Shown in pieces: positions 12,671 through 24,578 of a stretch of DNA of 64,000 nt. This stretch comes from Spirogloea muscicola. Taxonomy: Eukaryota > Streptophyta > Zygnematophyceae > Spirogloeales > Spirogloeaceae. The notes under the pieces were generated by a model. It did not search any database. It was not told the origin of the DNA and saw nothing but the letters and a program-made list of their open reading frames with translations. The first letter of the stretch is position 1; every line of letters begins with the position of its first letter. The DNA is taken from contig WELB01000043.1 of the NCBI GenBank assembly GCA_009602725.1, positions 147,113 to 211,112 of the forward strand. Direction: 5' to 3'. A program made the position numbers and the translations under genes.

Positions 12671-15600
12671 TCAGGGTTCAGCATGTGGGGTCTCGAAGCG
12701 GCCCTTGTCTGCATCAGGTGCAGTAGCCGCTGCAGACTCCCCAGTGGCGTGCCTCTCGAGATCGAAGTTGAGCCTCTCGGCAGCCTTGCCTGGAGGGCCG
12801 ATGGCACCATCGTCGGCCTCCTCCGACAGCACCAGCGGCGGGGCGCCCAACTCCGGCCCCAGCTCCAGCTCTTGTCCAATGACTGCATGATTGGCGGCCA
12901 CCTCGGCGGCGCTGCCGCCAAGGGCCTTGGCCGCCGCCGTGGCAATGGGCTCGACGTAGCCGTGTGGCGGCCTGTACCGTGCAAGCTTGGTTGGCGTTGA
13001 AGTTTGGACGTAGGACTCCTGACCGCCGCCTGACTGTGGGGCCGCAACCAGGCCCTCATACGCCCCACCTTTGATATCTGGCGGCGGTTGCGGAGGCGCA
13101 GTCCCTGGCATGGCCAACGCGTCGTGCCTGTAGTGCACGCCCTCGAGCTCCTGCGGGACGGCGGCCGCTGCAATGGCGGTGGCGGCCTGCGCAAAGCTGG
13201 GGCTGGTAAGCTCCAGGCCTGTCCGGGCACGCGGGTGCTGGCCGACTCCGCCGACTGCTGCTGCTGCCACAGCTGCTGCACCTGCACAAGCAGGATCCTG
13301 CACACCTTACTATCCAAAGCTGAGAAGTCCCATAGTAAAGATTGTCATTTGACAAGTGTAGTGATATGTATTTGTTGCCTTGTCTTTCCAATCTTTCCAA
13401 CTGCTTTGAGCTACAAAATCAGATCTACAGGCTCAAGGTTTGAGATTCAAGAGGCATGCAGCGCCTGCCATCAAGAAAGTGCCTAATATACTTCATAAAA
13501 GGGTAATATCTGCATAATCCCGCGAAACCACTATAAGCTGACAATGGTGCCGGAGACGGAGTGTTGGAGAGAGGCAAGACATGACGAGGCTAAGGCCGGA
13601 TGGTGCCTGTACCTCCAGGAAGAAGGCTCCGGAGCTCCCGGAGAGAGTAGAGGGAGGCGTTGTGTGTGGGGTTGTTGCCAAGCGTCCGAGCAGCAATGGA
13701 GGCCATGGCGGCCGCCGCCCTCTTCTTCTCAGCATAGCGTGCCTGGAATCAATCACATGTCAAACGAGAATCATGCATTGCATCAGCATCCAACACTTGA
13801 AGAGGTACTTGAATAGGTAGATGATGGTCAGTATGAATAGCATATCACCGAAGAACTCACGATGTAGACCATTACACCAGAATCGAACGTAAGCCTATCC
13901 TCCCAATTGAATTTCACAAGTACACAGCTCTGGACCAGAAGCACTTGCACATTGAACTTGCATACTGTGATGTCCAACTTGGGACCTCGAACCAGCATGA
14001 TCTCCGAAATTAAGAGACACACAGGAACTGATCAGCCTGCGAGGCATCACCTGGCGAATGCGGCCTTGGGCGCGCCGCTTGAGGACCTTGGGATCGCTGC
14101 TGCTCCGAGTCAGGCCCGACAGCGGCCCCCAGTGCTGCGACGCATGCTCCAGCGAAGCAGCGTCACTCTCGCCTGCCCGCTCACCATCGTGCCCACCGCT
14201 TGCCGCCGAGCGGTTGTACAATATGCCTGCCGCGAGGTCACTGCCGCCCTGCGTCACAGACCTGGGCGCCGCGTAGCTGACGTCCAAGTATGGCACAACG
14301 TCTGTATATGGAGGAGCACCCAGGTTGGCGGTTCCCACGTCGCCTGGGAGCTTGCTAGCGGCTTGCACCTGGCTGGCGACCTTCAGGCTGTCGTTCTCCC
14401 GCCCTATCCCCTGTTGCGCCAGTCTCACAGAGGAGAAGGTAAGCTGTGACCTGTGACCAAGTGAGACTATCCTAACTTGCACAGTGATAATAATACCTTA
14501 TTTATCTTAACGTGAAAGCCAAGGTGAAAGGTGAGTGCCGAGATGATGGCAACGCGCTTCTACAGAATCCTCGTAAAGTCAGACCTCACACCTGCTGTAC
14601 CAGCATCGCCCGCTTCTTCTGCAGACACAGCAAGCAGTACATGCAGACTCAGGATGCATGCCAAAAGCAGCAAATTCTCGTACCGACCAACTTGCCAGTG
14701 ACCCAATGGCAAAATCACCATGCGCGACATCTTCTGTGACTGTGCAGATGTGAGTACACATCCACGCATTTAGAGCAGGGTGACCATTCTTCAGTCAATG
14801 TCAAAGTTAAGTGTATCTTACGGAGTACCAATGAACAATTTCAAATTTCCTGCAGGTGGCATGCCCTCCAGTCCACCTAACCTGGGAGTATCGGGCCTGC
14901 CGTATCCTGCCCTGGACGCGCCGGCGAGCGATCCTGGGGTCCACATTGAGAACCCTGGCTCGCTCGAGGACACACATGAGCAGCAGCTTCCGTGGGACGG
15001 GCCACACCCTCAGCTTCTCCGACCTGTGGTACAAGCGCAGTACAAGCACGAGCAGCATTGAGAGCTGGGACCAGCATGGACTTCACAGCGACATAGTAGA
15101 AATGCCTTAGTGCCTGTGTGACAAAATGATAGATGACTCTGCAGACACGGGAGATGCTTGGAGGTCTGTATTTGGAAGCAAAATCACAAATTAGGTTTAT
15201 ACATGTACATACCTATGACCATGCAGGCAAACAACCAACCACAAATAGGTATCTGTAACTTGCAATCTCGGTTGCAGCTTCTAAGTAATGGATATAGGAA
15301 GGTGCCCTTCAAGGAAATAGATGCAAAGCAGGAGCTCGAGATCTGATGGTGCTCACGAGGCAAAAAGCTCCTGGATGTGCCAGTTCTGCTTTTGTGCCAT
15401 CTGCAGGAGGAGCTCGCTGCACAGAGCACGCCAGGTTCGCGTGCCCTCTCGGCGCTCCGAGCAGACTGCCCGAACCTCCTCCATGCGCTCACGGTCAAGG
15501 CAGTGCAGAGCATAGCACGGCAGGAAGCGCACAAGCCGCATGCGATTGGCGTGGCTCATGCCCTTGCGCTTGATGTACCGCATCACCTGCATGTTAATCT

Positions 15601-17874
15601 GCGAGCAGCATTGCAGGGTCAACGAATGTACAACCAATTGTGAAGTACAGCTTGCACAGCATCGGAGACTCGGTTATCCTATCGCATGCTCATAAGCATG
15701 CAGTTCTTGCTCACCACTTGACCTTGTTTTTATGGCCTTCATTGTCACCACAATATGCATCCTCTTGCTGCGAATGCAGAATTGGGTCAACGCTTGGCGC
15801 TGTCCAGGTAGCATGACAGGATGTGATCGTGCAAGATAAGTGTAAGTCTGACATTGTCACCTTCTCGGGGGGCTTGATGCCCTTTTCCAGTGCCTGGAGC
15901 TGAAGTTCCACCAGGGACTGCACCGCATCCTCGTAGAGTCCAAAGAGCTGGTCCACGCCCATATGGCCCTCGCCTGTGCCCTCCTCGCTGACTGTCACCT
16001 GAAGTGCAATAACATAGAACCTCCGTCACTAACAATGCTGTCCCAGAAACCCTCGCAGTTGCCTGCCCCCCAGTGGCAGAGCTCCACGGAAGAGCATTGA
16101 GCAACGTGGTCAACGGCGGCCACCATGATGACTTATGAATTGCAACTACAAATCACGTAAAGGCAACAGCTTTAATCTGTCCAGCCATACTGCAATTGAG
16201 AAGCCATCGAGTTTCTGATAAGATCGTCCTCAAACCGTGTCTGCAGGATCTTAACTGTGATATTGAAACGTCATAACTGCAGAAAGAGGACGAGACCCAC
16301 TTTCTGCGTCGTCGCTCACCTTCAGAACCCCGTCTTCGCCTGCATGCGGCCGCGCGTCGCTGGTCACTCTGCTCGGCACATCATCTGCCCGGCTGTTGTC
16401 GGCCTCGGCACCACCTTTCGCCCCCGTGCCGACGTCCATCTTGTCGGCGTGCTCGACGTCGCCAGCCCACCAGCTGTCATCGTCCTCCTCCTCGTCCGAC
16501 TCGCCGGCAAGGCTGTCCATGCCATCACCATCCTCGGCCCCAGCCCCGAAGGCCTCCCTCAGGAGGGCGTCTGCCACGCCCAGGTTGAGCTCGAGGTACT
16601 GCTTTGGGAGTGGGGCCGCCACCGCCCCTGCTCTAACACGGCAATACAACGGTGACTGCTGGCGTCACGAGCATTTGACTGACAGCACAAGTGCCGCCAC
16701 ACCACTCGCATTGAACATGCAAAGGTCAGTGAGCACCTAGACTTCACATACAGAGCCTTCCTGCTCAATGCAGGTTTGCTCCAAGCACAGTTGTAGACAT
16801 TGGCATGATCAGAGTTTCATGTTTTACCTACCAACCTATGCTGGTCTCTGCTGTAAACAAGAATATAAATCCAGGGCAAAACAAATGTCATATGACTCAG
16901 CCCCAGTGAGGATTCACAACGTGCGTTCAATTTAAGGCCGTGCCTGGTCGGGAAAACTGCTGCCGTTGTAGCGATTGGTTGAGCCAGGTGTCAGGATCCT
17001 TGCCCATGAGGGACAGCAGCCCCTGGCTGGCTAGCCGTGTGACAGAGCGGGAGATGGCAATGGCCTTGAGCGTGCCCGTCTCCGGCTTCAGATCCCCGAG
17101 CCTGGCGGCTGCGGCGACCAGTGCGGTGTCGCCACCAAAGACCTTATCAAGCGTGAGGTGGGCCTGCACGCTTCGGACAGTGAATGCGTGCCCATCCCGG
17201 AGGTTCTGGGCGAGCAAAAGCAAGCCGGGTGAGTGCAGACACAGGGGGCGAAATGCCTTGCTGACAGACTGCACATGCAGATGCATTCCAGGCGGGTGCC
17301 CGGCAGCCAAGGAGGTGAGTGGGTCAGAGCTAGTGAAGCAAGCATGTGCGGACGCAAAGAAGCCAGATGAGGATAGAGGGGTGGGCACACAGCAGGCATC
17401 AGAGGCAAGGCAAGGTCGGAGGTGGGAAAAGGGCTGGCCGATGCCAAGAGGCATGGGGGCGGGAGGACAGGGAGGACAGATTGCGGCTGCTGATACTATA
17501 GGAGCGGCTGTAGAAGCCAGCCAGGTGCTTACATAGGGTGTTCTGACAGGGGGCGTTAATGACTGGACAGCCTCACCCGGTCGACGTGATCCTGGAGAAC
17601 TCGGTCGATGTGGGAGTTAATCAGCTGCCGGGCCTGCAGGTCGTCGTCGAAGCGAGCGGCGGCGGTGTCCGGCGGCGCGAAAGCCGCCGGCGCCGCAGGC
17701 GAGGCGGCCGGCGGCGGCGGCNTGCGCCTGCGAGAACCTGAGAGCAGGCCCGCCCCACCGTGGGCCCACAATGGCGCTGAGCGAGGGCGGCGGCGGCGGC
17801 GGCGGCGGCGACGGCGGCGGCGGGTCGGGCGCTGCCAGGACGATGTCGCCCGCCGGAGCTGCGCCGTCGTCCAT
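12671..17874 (-). CDS. Unidentified multi-exon protein (about 840 residues) with a duplicated basic motif
   Basis: Nine exons read on the minus strand: 17874-17577, 17205-16958, 16632-16320, 15998-15861, 15598-15357, 15023-14882, 14443-14051, 13742-13613, 13281-12671. All junctions after exon 1 keep phase. Exon 1 starts at an ATG in a GCCATGG context and encodes a proline-rich head; the single n at 17,722 lies inside it and the frame shifts there. After that come a helical segment (FDDDLQARQLINSHIDRVL), an acidic linker in exon 3 (GESDEEEDDDSWW), a conserved-looking basic helical block in exon 5 (QVMRYIKRKGMSHANRMRL) and a low-complexity Ala/Pro/Gly C-terminus. Exon 6 ends with RRRVQGRIRQARYSQ, and the exon 7/8 junction encodes KRRAQGRIRQARYAEKK, an internal duplication. 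I recognise no family. A nuclear regulatory or scaffold protein is possible but is only a guess from composition. Confidence 0.7.
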
Positions 17875-18862
17875 GGCCACTTTGGCTGCTGTTCCGATGG
17901 AGGGCCAGAGCCACGGTCGACGCAATGACGCCGAGCGCAGGAGGCTCGCCGAAGGTCGCGCCGCAGCCCGCGCCACAAATCGCGGCGGGGAGCCCGCCGC
18001 GGTCCGCGGCGCGGGCTGCGGCGGGCCCGCCGCGCGCGCGCTATGGAGGTCTGTGACGGGTGACCAGTCAGCCCCGGCGTGATCAGCGTGACGGAGGGAC
18101 CCGTCCTCTGCGGGCCCCGTCGCGGGCATGGCCTGGGGGAGGCTCTCCCGGTGACGTCGGCGACCGTCGGCCGCGTCCGCCCGTTGTCGTTGCGGCCGTT
18201 TCGAAGGGGCGTCTTTGAGCCGCAGAGGAACCTCGCCCAAACCTGGCGGTGGGCCTTTCTCGGGGCTTCATCGAGACCGGAAGCCCCCTCACTCAAACCA
18301 AAGAAAGGTCCTTGAAGTGAAGATTAGTATTAACTCACAAGATTTGGACCACGACTTGGCGGCACTCCACACTTAGCGGCGACGGAACCGCCTCCTCGGA
18401 CAGCCGCTGTCAGGGAGCCAGCTTTCCCCAGCCGCGGTGCCGCCATGACCATAGGCCGCAGCCGCCGCCGCCGCCTCGCCGCCGCTGCCCGTCGCGCCAG
18501 GTGCTCCCCCTCGTCGCGCTGAGGCGCCCAGGCGCCGTCACGGATCGGCCTTCGGGCTTGCTGCCTCCGACGTCTGGGCCTCCAGCTGAGCCTTGTGGCG
18601 AACATCGTCTCGCCGCCTCCCTGGCTCCGAGCTTGTCTATCGAGCGTCGATACGGGCCGCCTTGAGTGCTAGGAGAGGCACAAGGGTTTAGTCACTTAGC
18701 ATCTGCACTCGAGTTGCGAATCAAGCATAGCGCCTGCTCGTCTCAGCTCAATTGAGCCACCTCTCCGCTTGGGAGCTCGAATTCCTGCTGCTCGACCTGC
18801 GAGTCACAGCGATATCGCCTGGATAGGGGGTCGTGTAGTCGTCTACAAAGGGCTACGTGGTC
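17875..18862. promoter_or_regulatory. Divergent intergenic region, probable bidirectional promoter
   Basis: About 990 bases separate the ATG of the minus-strand gene (17,874) from the ATG of the plus-strand hydrolase (18,863). The left half (to about 18,640) is very GC-rich and CpG-rich; the right half is more balanced. No convincing TATA box or further exon was recognised. Long open frames here on both strands are GC-driven. Shared promoter function is inferred from gene orientation. Confidence 0.4.
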
Positions 18863-21800
18863 ATGGCTGCAAGGCTTAGTTCCTTGAGGTCGACAGCCTT
18901 CTGTGGGAAGGTTTCGTCATCAGCATGTGACAATTGGTCCAGTGTTGTGTACACAAGTTCGAGGCTGAGTGCCAGGCGGCATACAAGTCATCAGCCCTGC
19001 AGGATCTCTGAACCAGGCCGAGCTGTCAATTCTTCCAGCAAGGCCGGCCCCCCCAAGGTGGTGCTTGGGGAGAGCGAGCTGAGCAAGCAGCTGGTTGCAT
19101 CCCTGCCGGAGCTTCTGGAAGTATACAGGTGATGTGCCTTTTCTTTGGCTTGAGTTATGAACCTGTTTCACCAGTATGAAGGCGTCCTCTTACAATTTTC
19201 CACCAGCAGGTGGTGCTCCTAGGAGTAACATATGCAGACACTGTATCTAATATTGAACTGAACAACTGAACAATCCTGGGGAATGCAGCTTCCAAACTCG
19301 TGTGCAAGCACTTTCTAGCTGTAGCTGTTTTGCCAGGGCTCGATCTGGATTTGCTGCAGCAATTGCTTACACAAGACGGACCCTGCATGGCCAAGCCTTT
19401 CAGGCCCACAGCCGGACTCAAGAATAGGCATGTTGGAACGATCTTTCCAGCCTTCTTCAGGTCCAAGCCAGACGTTCTCTACAGGCGCGAGTGCCTTCGC
19501 ATGCAAGATGGAGGCACCGTTGCGGTGGATTGGCCGATCGATGGTGCAGATAAGGAAGTGTGGAGGGCAGAACCTCGAGAAGATGCTCCTATCCTCGTAC
19601 TCTTGGTGAGTCACTTACTGAGAGCACAAGCTGTTAAGTGAGCAAAGCTGATGAAGTTCCTGTCTAAGAAGAAGCTTCTCCACTGCTGAAGATCGGCTTT
19701 CCTAGAAGCTGGGTCTTGGTCTTTGTAAACATGTGTGACTTGGGTGACCATCTTCTGCTTTCGAGCACTTGTGACATGGCACCTTGCAGCCTGGACTGAC
19801 AGGTGGGAGTGATGATTCATATGTCCGCCATATGCTTATCCGTGCTCATGCCAATGGCTGGAGAGCTGTTGTCTTCAACAGCCGCGGATGCGCTGACAGC
19901 CCAGTCACCACACCACAGGTAACTGTTGACGTTCTTCGCTGATATTGAACAATGCTTCCTCTAGGCAGTGGTCGAAGTACTTGAGATGCGCAAGCGGGAT
20001 GAACGGAAAGTCTTGAACATGTTTCTGTCAAAGCTCTTCTCACGAGCACGTCCTTGCTCGCTGTTGCATTGTAATTGGTCGCTCGCCCTTGACCGGCCCT
20101 AATGTTGGTGATATTGGTCTAGTGGTCCAGAGTATGTTCATGACTCAAGAATAAGAGGTGCTGAGGTTGTGACGTATGAATGTCAGCAAAGATTTTCCTG
20201 TTACTTTGGGTATTTGCATACTTACAAGGACTGCATCAAGTCACGACCATGATCTGCACGTGAGCGCTTGTGGCTGTGTTGTGACATTGTGACTCTAGTG
20301 TTGATTTTGCAGTTCTACTCAGCCTCCTTCACTGAAGATACTCGACAAGTAGTCAAGCACATTGCAAGCTTGTACCCTGCTGCTCGCATGTATGCTGCTG
20401 GCTGGTCATTGGGCGCAAATATTCTTGTCCGGTACTTAGGTCAAGTGAGCAACTGATAACAGCCCAATCTCTCTTGCAAAGTATGATGAATTGCCTGCAC
20501 AAGGAAGTGATTGCTCAAAAAGAAGGCTTTGGAGATCAATGCTAAGTTGCGCCTTCTCTCGCCACTTTGGATAATACATCGGTGAGGGCAGTCAGGATGA
20601 TAATTTCAAGAACTGGTCTGTTGTCCATCAAGCAGGCAGTTAAGTTCATGGAATCTGCACGATCTGTGAGTGCAGGAAAAAAAGTTGACGCCTTTGTCCG
20701 GTGCAGTGTCGTTGTGCAACCCATTCGACCTGGTCAAAGCAGATGAAGATTTCCACAGAGGCTTCAACAAGATTTACAACAGTAGCCTGGCAAAACAGCT
20801 GCGCAAAATTTTCAAGAAGTGAGCAATCTATGCAGCTAGATTATTATCCCACATGTTTTACTACTGCATGGATGTATATTGTCATTACCCTGTACTAGGC
20901 CATTGGCAGCTGTCCGATATGAAATTACTTGCTCTGACACCCTTTGAGCCGCATTCGATGGCAGACATGCTGACCTCTTCAAGGATGTTGGCGGGCAATT
21001 CAACATACAGTTGGCTGCCAATGCCAAGACTGTTCGGCAATTTGACGAAGCTCTGACAAGAGGTGACTGAACTTTGAAGCCTTACTTTCCACAAGTAGTT
21101 GTCAATCAAGAGCTCAATCACTAATCTTGAGGGAAAAAGTTGCCAGAGACTGTGCCCCTTCACCCTTCTGTTATTTTGGCTACTCTTTGGCTTGTTCTTG
21201 GCAAGCTTGTGATGACACCACCTAGTGGCCTAGCTAAGATGGCATCAAAAGATCAATTTCCCTCAGGTATTAGGGTGCTGTCTTATGTGCAGTGTCATTT
21301 GGATACAAGTCGGTGGACGATTATTACTCCGACGCAAGCAGCGCCCGGAGCATAAAGGATGTACAGATACCTCTCTTGTGTATACAGGTATGGCAAGGGC
21401 TTTCAGTCCTCCGATGTGCGAAGTTGGGAACTACACGGAAAGCATTTCAGGGTGCTTGATGATTCCGGTATGGTCAACTATCTTGTCCGAGAGGTCCCTA
21501 GAAATCTGGGCTTATTTCTATGGCAGAAGATTTGCTGAAGATTTCTTTACAACAGGCTGAGGATGATCCAATCGCACCAGCTCGTGGCATTCCTTACGAA
21601 CAGATTGAGGTGTGGCATTCTTGACTGTTCGGTAGTGACGACTGCCACTTGTTTGCTCCATACTTGAGTGGGTTACTAACCTGGCAACTGAACTTGCTGT
21701 CATTACTGGGGCAGCAATGGCTCGTCCAAGTCAATAGTCCGCAATTGCTTGCTACTGAAGCATGAGCAGCTGACTTTTGCCTGTGTGCATGCCTTTGCCC

Positions 21801-22089
21801 GAATTTGAGCTTGAGCTACTGCAATCTTCTCCTGCAGGCAAATAAACATTGCATTCTTGTTGTGACGCCATTTGGGGGACACCTTGGTTGGTGCGCTGGA
21901 CCAGACGCCCCATTTGGTGCACCATGGACCGATGCCATTGTGATGAAGTACTTGATGAAGCTGGATGCAGCGCTCCTCGACAGACCCGCTTTTGAAGCGG
22001 CAGGCAGGGAGGCAGGGGAAGTGGAGCTGGTGGGCGCATATGACAGGAAAGCTGGTCCCGGAACGCCACCTCCCGGTTCCCCGTCCTGA
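18863..22089 (+). CDS. EMB8/YheT-type alpha/beta hydrolase (ABHD1/3-like), probably organelle-targeted
   Basis: A member of the esterase/lipase family that includes plant EMB8, bacterial YheT and animal ABHD1/3; the substrate is not predictable from sequence. Exons: 18863-19120, 19360-19605, 19790-19918, 20313-20444, 20707-20818, 20965-21062, 21293-21387, 21556-21609, 21838-22089. Family blocks are clear: NRHVGTIFPAFFRSKPDV, LPGLTGGSDDSYVRHML, FNSRGCADSPVTTPQ, GWSLGANILVRYLGQ with the nucleophile Ser near residue 243, SLCNPFDLVKADEDFHRGF, AEDDPIAPARGIP carrying the acidic residue, and FGGHLGWCAG with the catalytic His. The N-terminus (MAARLSSLRSTAFCGKVSSS) is rich in Ser, Arg and Ala and resembles a transit peptide. 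One short exon between 20,444 and 20,707 is missing: the phase changes from 0 to 1 and about 10-15 family residues are absent. I could not find that exon. Confidence 0.92.
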
Positions 22090-23183
22090 TTGGGTGTGTA
22101 AAGGCCTGTGTGTCACCTGATGTTAGTGCTTGCAGGGGCTTATGTGGGAGTCCAGTTGTGCTGATTTTATGTGCATGAACACAGTACCACATTGTGCATT
22201 GACCGCCGACACATTGTCAGCAGCCATCAGGGCCAGCTATGCCACTTTATGAGAGTCGAGGTGCTAGGAGCAGTGTGTGCCAAGGCTGCATCCTCAGCTC
22301 TTCCAAGATAAGGGTGGACAATGTCCAAAAGAAGCAGCTCATTCAAAGTGGGGCGAGGGCCGCGAAAAACCATCCCAGGAAACAAAGACAAGGTCCAAAC
22401 GGCTGAAGGGCGCTAGAGTCACACAGCTATGCAAGTGGCAACAGCGAATAGGATCTTCCTAGCCTCAAGCCAGCAGCGCAAATCGGAGTAAGTAGGAGCT
22501 GATAAAGTTACCCAAAGAAGCAGCAGGAGAAAGAAACAGCTCGTTTACATTGACAGCAGTGGCAGTGAGAGGCCAGCCCAAAGACGAAGAAGTGGCTCTC
22601 CCACTGGGGGCAAGGGCTGTGATAAGCCAGCCCAGACAAAGACTTGACAAGGTTCGCAAGGGGCCAAACTACGAGGGGGCCAAAAACGCTTTCTCAGCCA
22701 AAGCGCAGCCGCCCGCAAGTGCACTACGTGAGCTTGGGACCGCTGAGATGAGAGCCACAAGTGGAACACCTGGGCCAGCGACCCGGCGGCGCTGAAGCCG
22801 AGCAGCAAGGTGAGCTGTTGACAAATTGTATACCACCTCAAATCTTTGTAGTTACTACAGCTGCACCACGGTAGCCAAAAGATAGTACCCTCTAATAAAA
22901 AACGATAGGAGAAAAAGCAAGCAGTTGACACATTAAATCGGGAGGTGTTATTAAGGCTGAGCAGCTCACCTTGCTGTTTTTCGGAGGGAGCGTGGGCTGT
23001 GGAAAAACCAGCCCACAGAAGCCGTGCTCCGGTCTCCGGTATTGATGGTCATCGACCGTTACATCATCCGCTAAACGCCGACTACTGATTATCGGTTGGC
23101 CGCTACAATATGCGTAGCTAAGTCTCCCCGAAAGCCGCACTCACACTTGACGGCCAGACTGACGGTGAGAAGACAGCGCACGT
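22090..23183. other. Intergenic region upstream of the DUF3172 gene
   Basis: It holds a minus-strand LINE 3' end (22,540-22,820, listed separately) and unremarkable sequence on either side. No gene was recognised. The sequence just before the assembly gap becomes GGC-rich, as expected for the first exon or 5' UTR of the next gene. Confidence 0.4.
22540..22820 (-). mobile_element. 5'-truncated LINE copy, 3' end only
   Basis: On the minus strand the last codons of the LINE ORF are recognisable (GFSAAGSLAQVFHLWLSSQRS, then a match to the HLRAGRALAAASGF block). They are followed by the LINE 3' UTR with two successive copies of the GGCTGGC...CAGCCC hairpin and the terminal GGGAGAGCCACTTCTTCGTC. 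The coding remnant diverges from the better copy at 29.2-30.7 kb and is out of frame in places. Confidence 0.75.
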
Positions 23184-23269
23184 GTGCCACAGGAGCGACC
23201 GCCGGCGGCGGCGGCGGCGGCGGCGGAGGCGGCGGCGGCGGCGTCGGCGGCGGCGGAGAGGTCGCGGGA

Positions 23270-23595
23270 NNNNNNNNNNNNNNNNNNNNNNNNNNNNNNN
23301 NNNNNNNNNNNNNNNNNNNNNNNNNNNNNNNNNNNNNNNNNNNNNNNNNNNNNNNNNNNNNNNNNNNNNNNNNNNNNNNNNNNNNNNNNNNNNNNNNNNN
23401 NNNNNNNNNNNNNNNNNNNNNNNNNNNNNNNNNNNNNNNNNNNNNNNNNNNNNNNNNNNNNNNNNNNNNNNNNNNNNNNNNNNNNNNNNNNNNNNNNNNN
23501 NNNNNNNNNNNNNNNNNNNNNNNNNNNNNNNNNNNNNNNNNNNNNNNNNNNNNNNNNNNNNNNNNNNNNNNNNNNNNNNNNNNNNNNNNNNNNNN
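23270..23595. other. Assembly gap (326 unknown bases)
   Basis: A run of n flanked on both sides by GGC-repeat sequence. It removes the N-terminal coding part, and probably the start codon, of the DUF3172 gene. The gap may be a GC-rich stretch that did not sequence, so its stated length may not be the true one. Confidence 0.99.
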
Positions 23596-23628
23596 CGCTC
23601 CTCCGCAGCGGCCGCCGCGCCAGCGCCA

Positions 23629-23659
<31 letters not shown>

Positions 23660-24578
23660 GTTCGACGACGGCGGTGACGAGCCGCCACCGCAGTGGCCGT
23701 CGCCGTTCTCGGGGTCCAACAAGTTCCTGCTGGCGGCGTGCTTCGTGGTGGGCATCGCCTTCGGCATCGCCGTCGACACCGTCGTGAACGTGGAGCCGTC
23801 CAACGTGGCGTCCCGCGAGGTGATCGACCAGAAGACGCCCAACCCGGACATCTGCCTCGCCAACGGCATGTCCGCCATGGTGCTGGACCAGCGCCTCTTC
23901 ATCTCCTTCAACCCGTGAGCCCCCTTCCCCGTTAGCCGCTAGGGTCTAGGGTTCTGGTTAGGGTTCGGGGTTCAGGGTTCAGGGTTCAGAAATTACCTTA
24001 ACCCTACATCGTTGTCTATAACCCATGGCGGCTGCCAACGGGCCATTGCCAGCTCTCCTTCGTGCTGCCGCTGCTGCCTGGCAGCCCATGGGCGAGTGTC
24101 TCATGGCTATGGGACTGTCAAGCGCCGCTCCTTGGCTGCCTCGGGTGCAGAGTTGCCTGCTTGGCTTGTCGCGCGCTGCTGCCTGATCACAATCTGTCTG
24201 TCACTCGCCAATATTCGCCAGGGCGTTCATTTTAAGTTCGGGTCGCAAGCAACCCATTGGTGTTGACATGCAACCACTGCTGCCGTGTGCTGGGGCTGCA
24301 GCTTCAATGTGTATGTGTCACAGGCAGAGGTGAAGCCAGGATGCGTCCTGCGCCAGAGCAACTGGCAGGTGCTGGAGAGCCGCGGCCTGGTGACGTCGGA
24401 CGAGACGCGCGACTGCCGGCGCAACATGAACACGTTCGGGTTCGTGGGCGACCTGCGGCGCTCGCCCGAGGTCAACTGCGTGTACCACAGCGAGACAGCT
24501 GAGAACCAGTTCCTGCGCGACCCCGCCAAGGCCGCGCTTGGCGACGGCTTCCAGCCCAAGGACATTGAAGACCAATGA
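23596..24578 (+). CDS. DUF3172 family protein (plastid, cyanobacterial type), 5' end in gap
   Basis: DUF3172 proteins occur in cyanobacteria and plastid-bearing eukaryotes; their biochemical role is not established. Two exons are visible: ?-23914 and 24302-24578, joined through a CC|C proline codon. The first encodes a Gly-rich linker, then one membrane span (NKFLLAACFVVGIAFGIAVD) and the family core VEPSNVASREVIDQKTPNPD, followed by CLANGMSAMVLDQRLFISFN. The second continues FNVYVSQAEVKPGCVLRQSN, then RRNMNTFGFVGDLRRSPEVN and CVYHSETAENQFL, and ends at a stop after KDIEDQ. The span followed by a conserved domain suggests thylakoid or envelope anchoring. The start codon is not visible: the frame entering the gap from the left begins with GTG and GC-repeat sequence, so I do not choose a start. 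Confidence 0.92.
23938..24006. repeat. Degenerate telomere-like tract (TTAGGG-type) in the DUF3172 intron
   Basis: Starting about 23 bases after the 5' splice site (23,915), the intron carries irregular TAGGGTC/TTAGGG/TTCAGGG units for about 65 bases, ending in an inverted CTTAACCCTA. Here the G-rich strand is the sense strand, opposite to the tract in the NOMO intron. Confidence 0.8.

Noticed and set aside
17556-18296. Long overlapping open frames on both strands at 17.6-18.3 kb
   Set aside because: GGC/GCC repeats keep all frames open. Only the minus-strand frame with the GCCATGG start and the downstream splice structure is supported.
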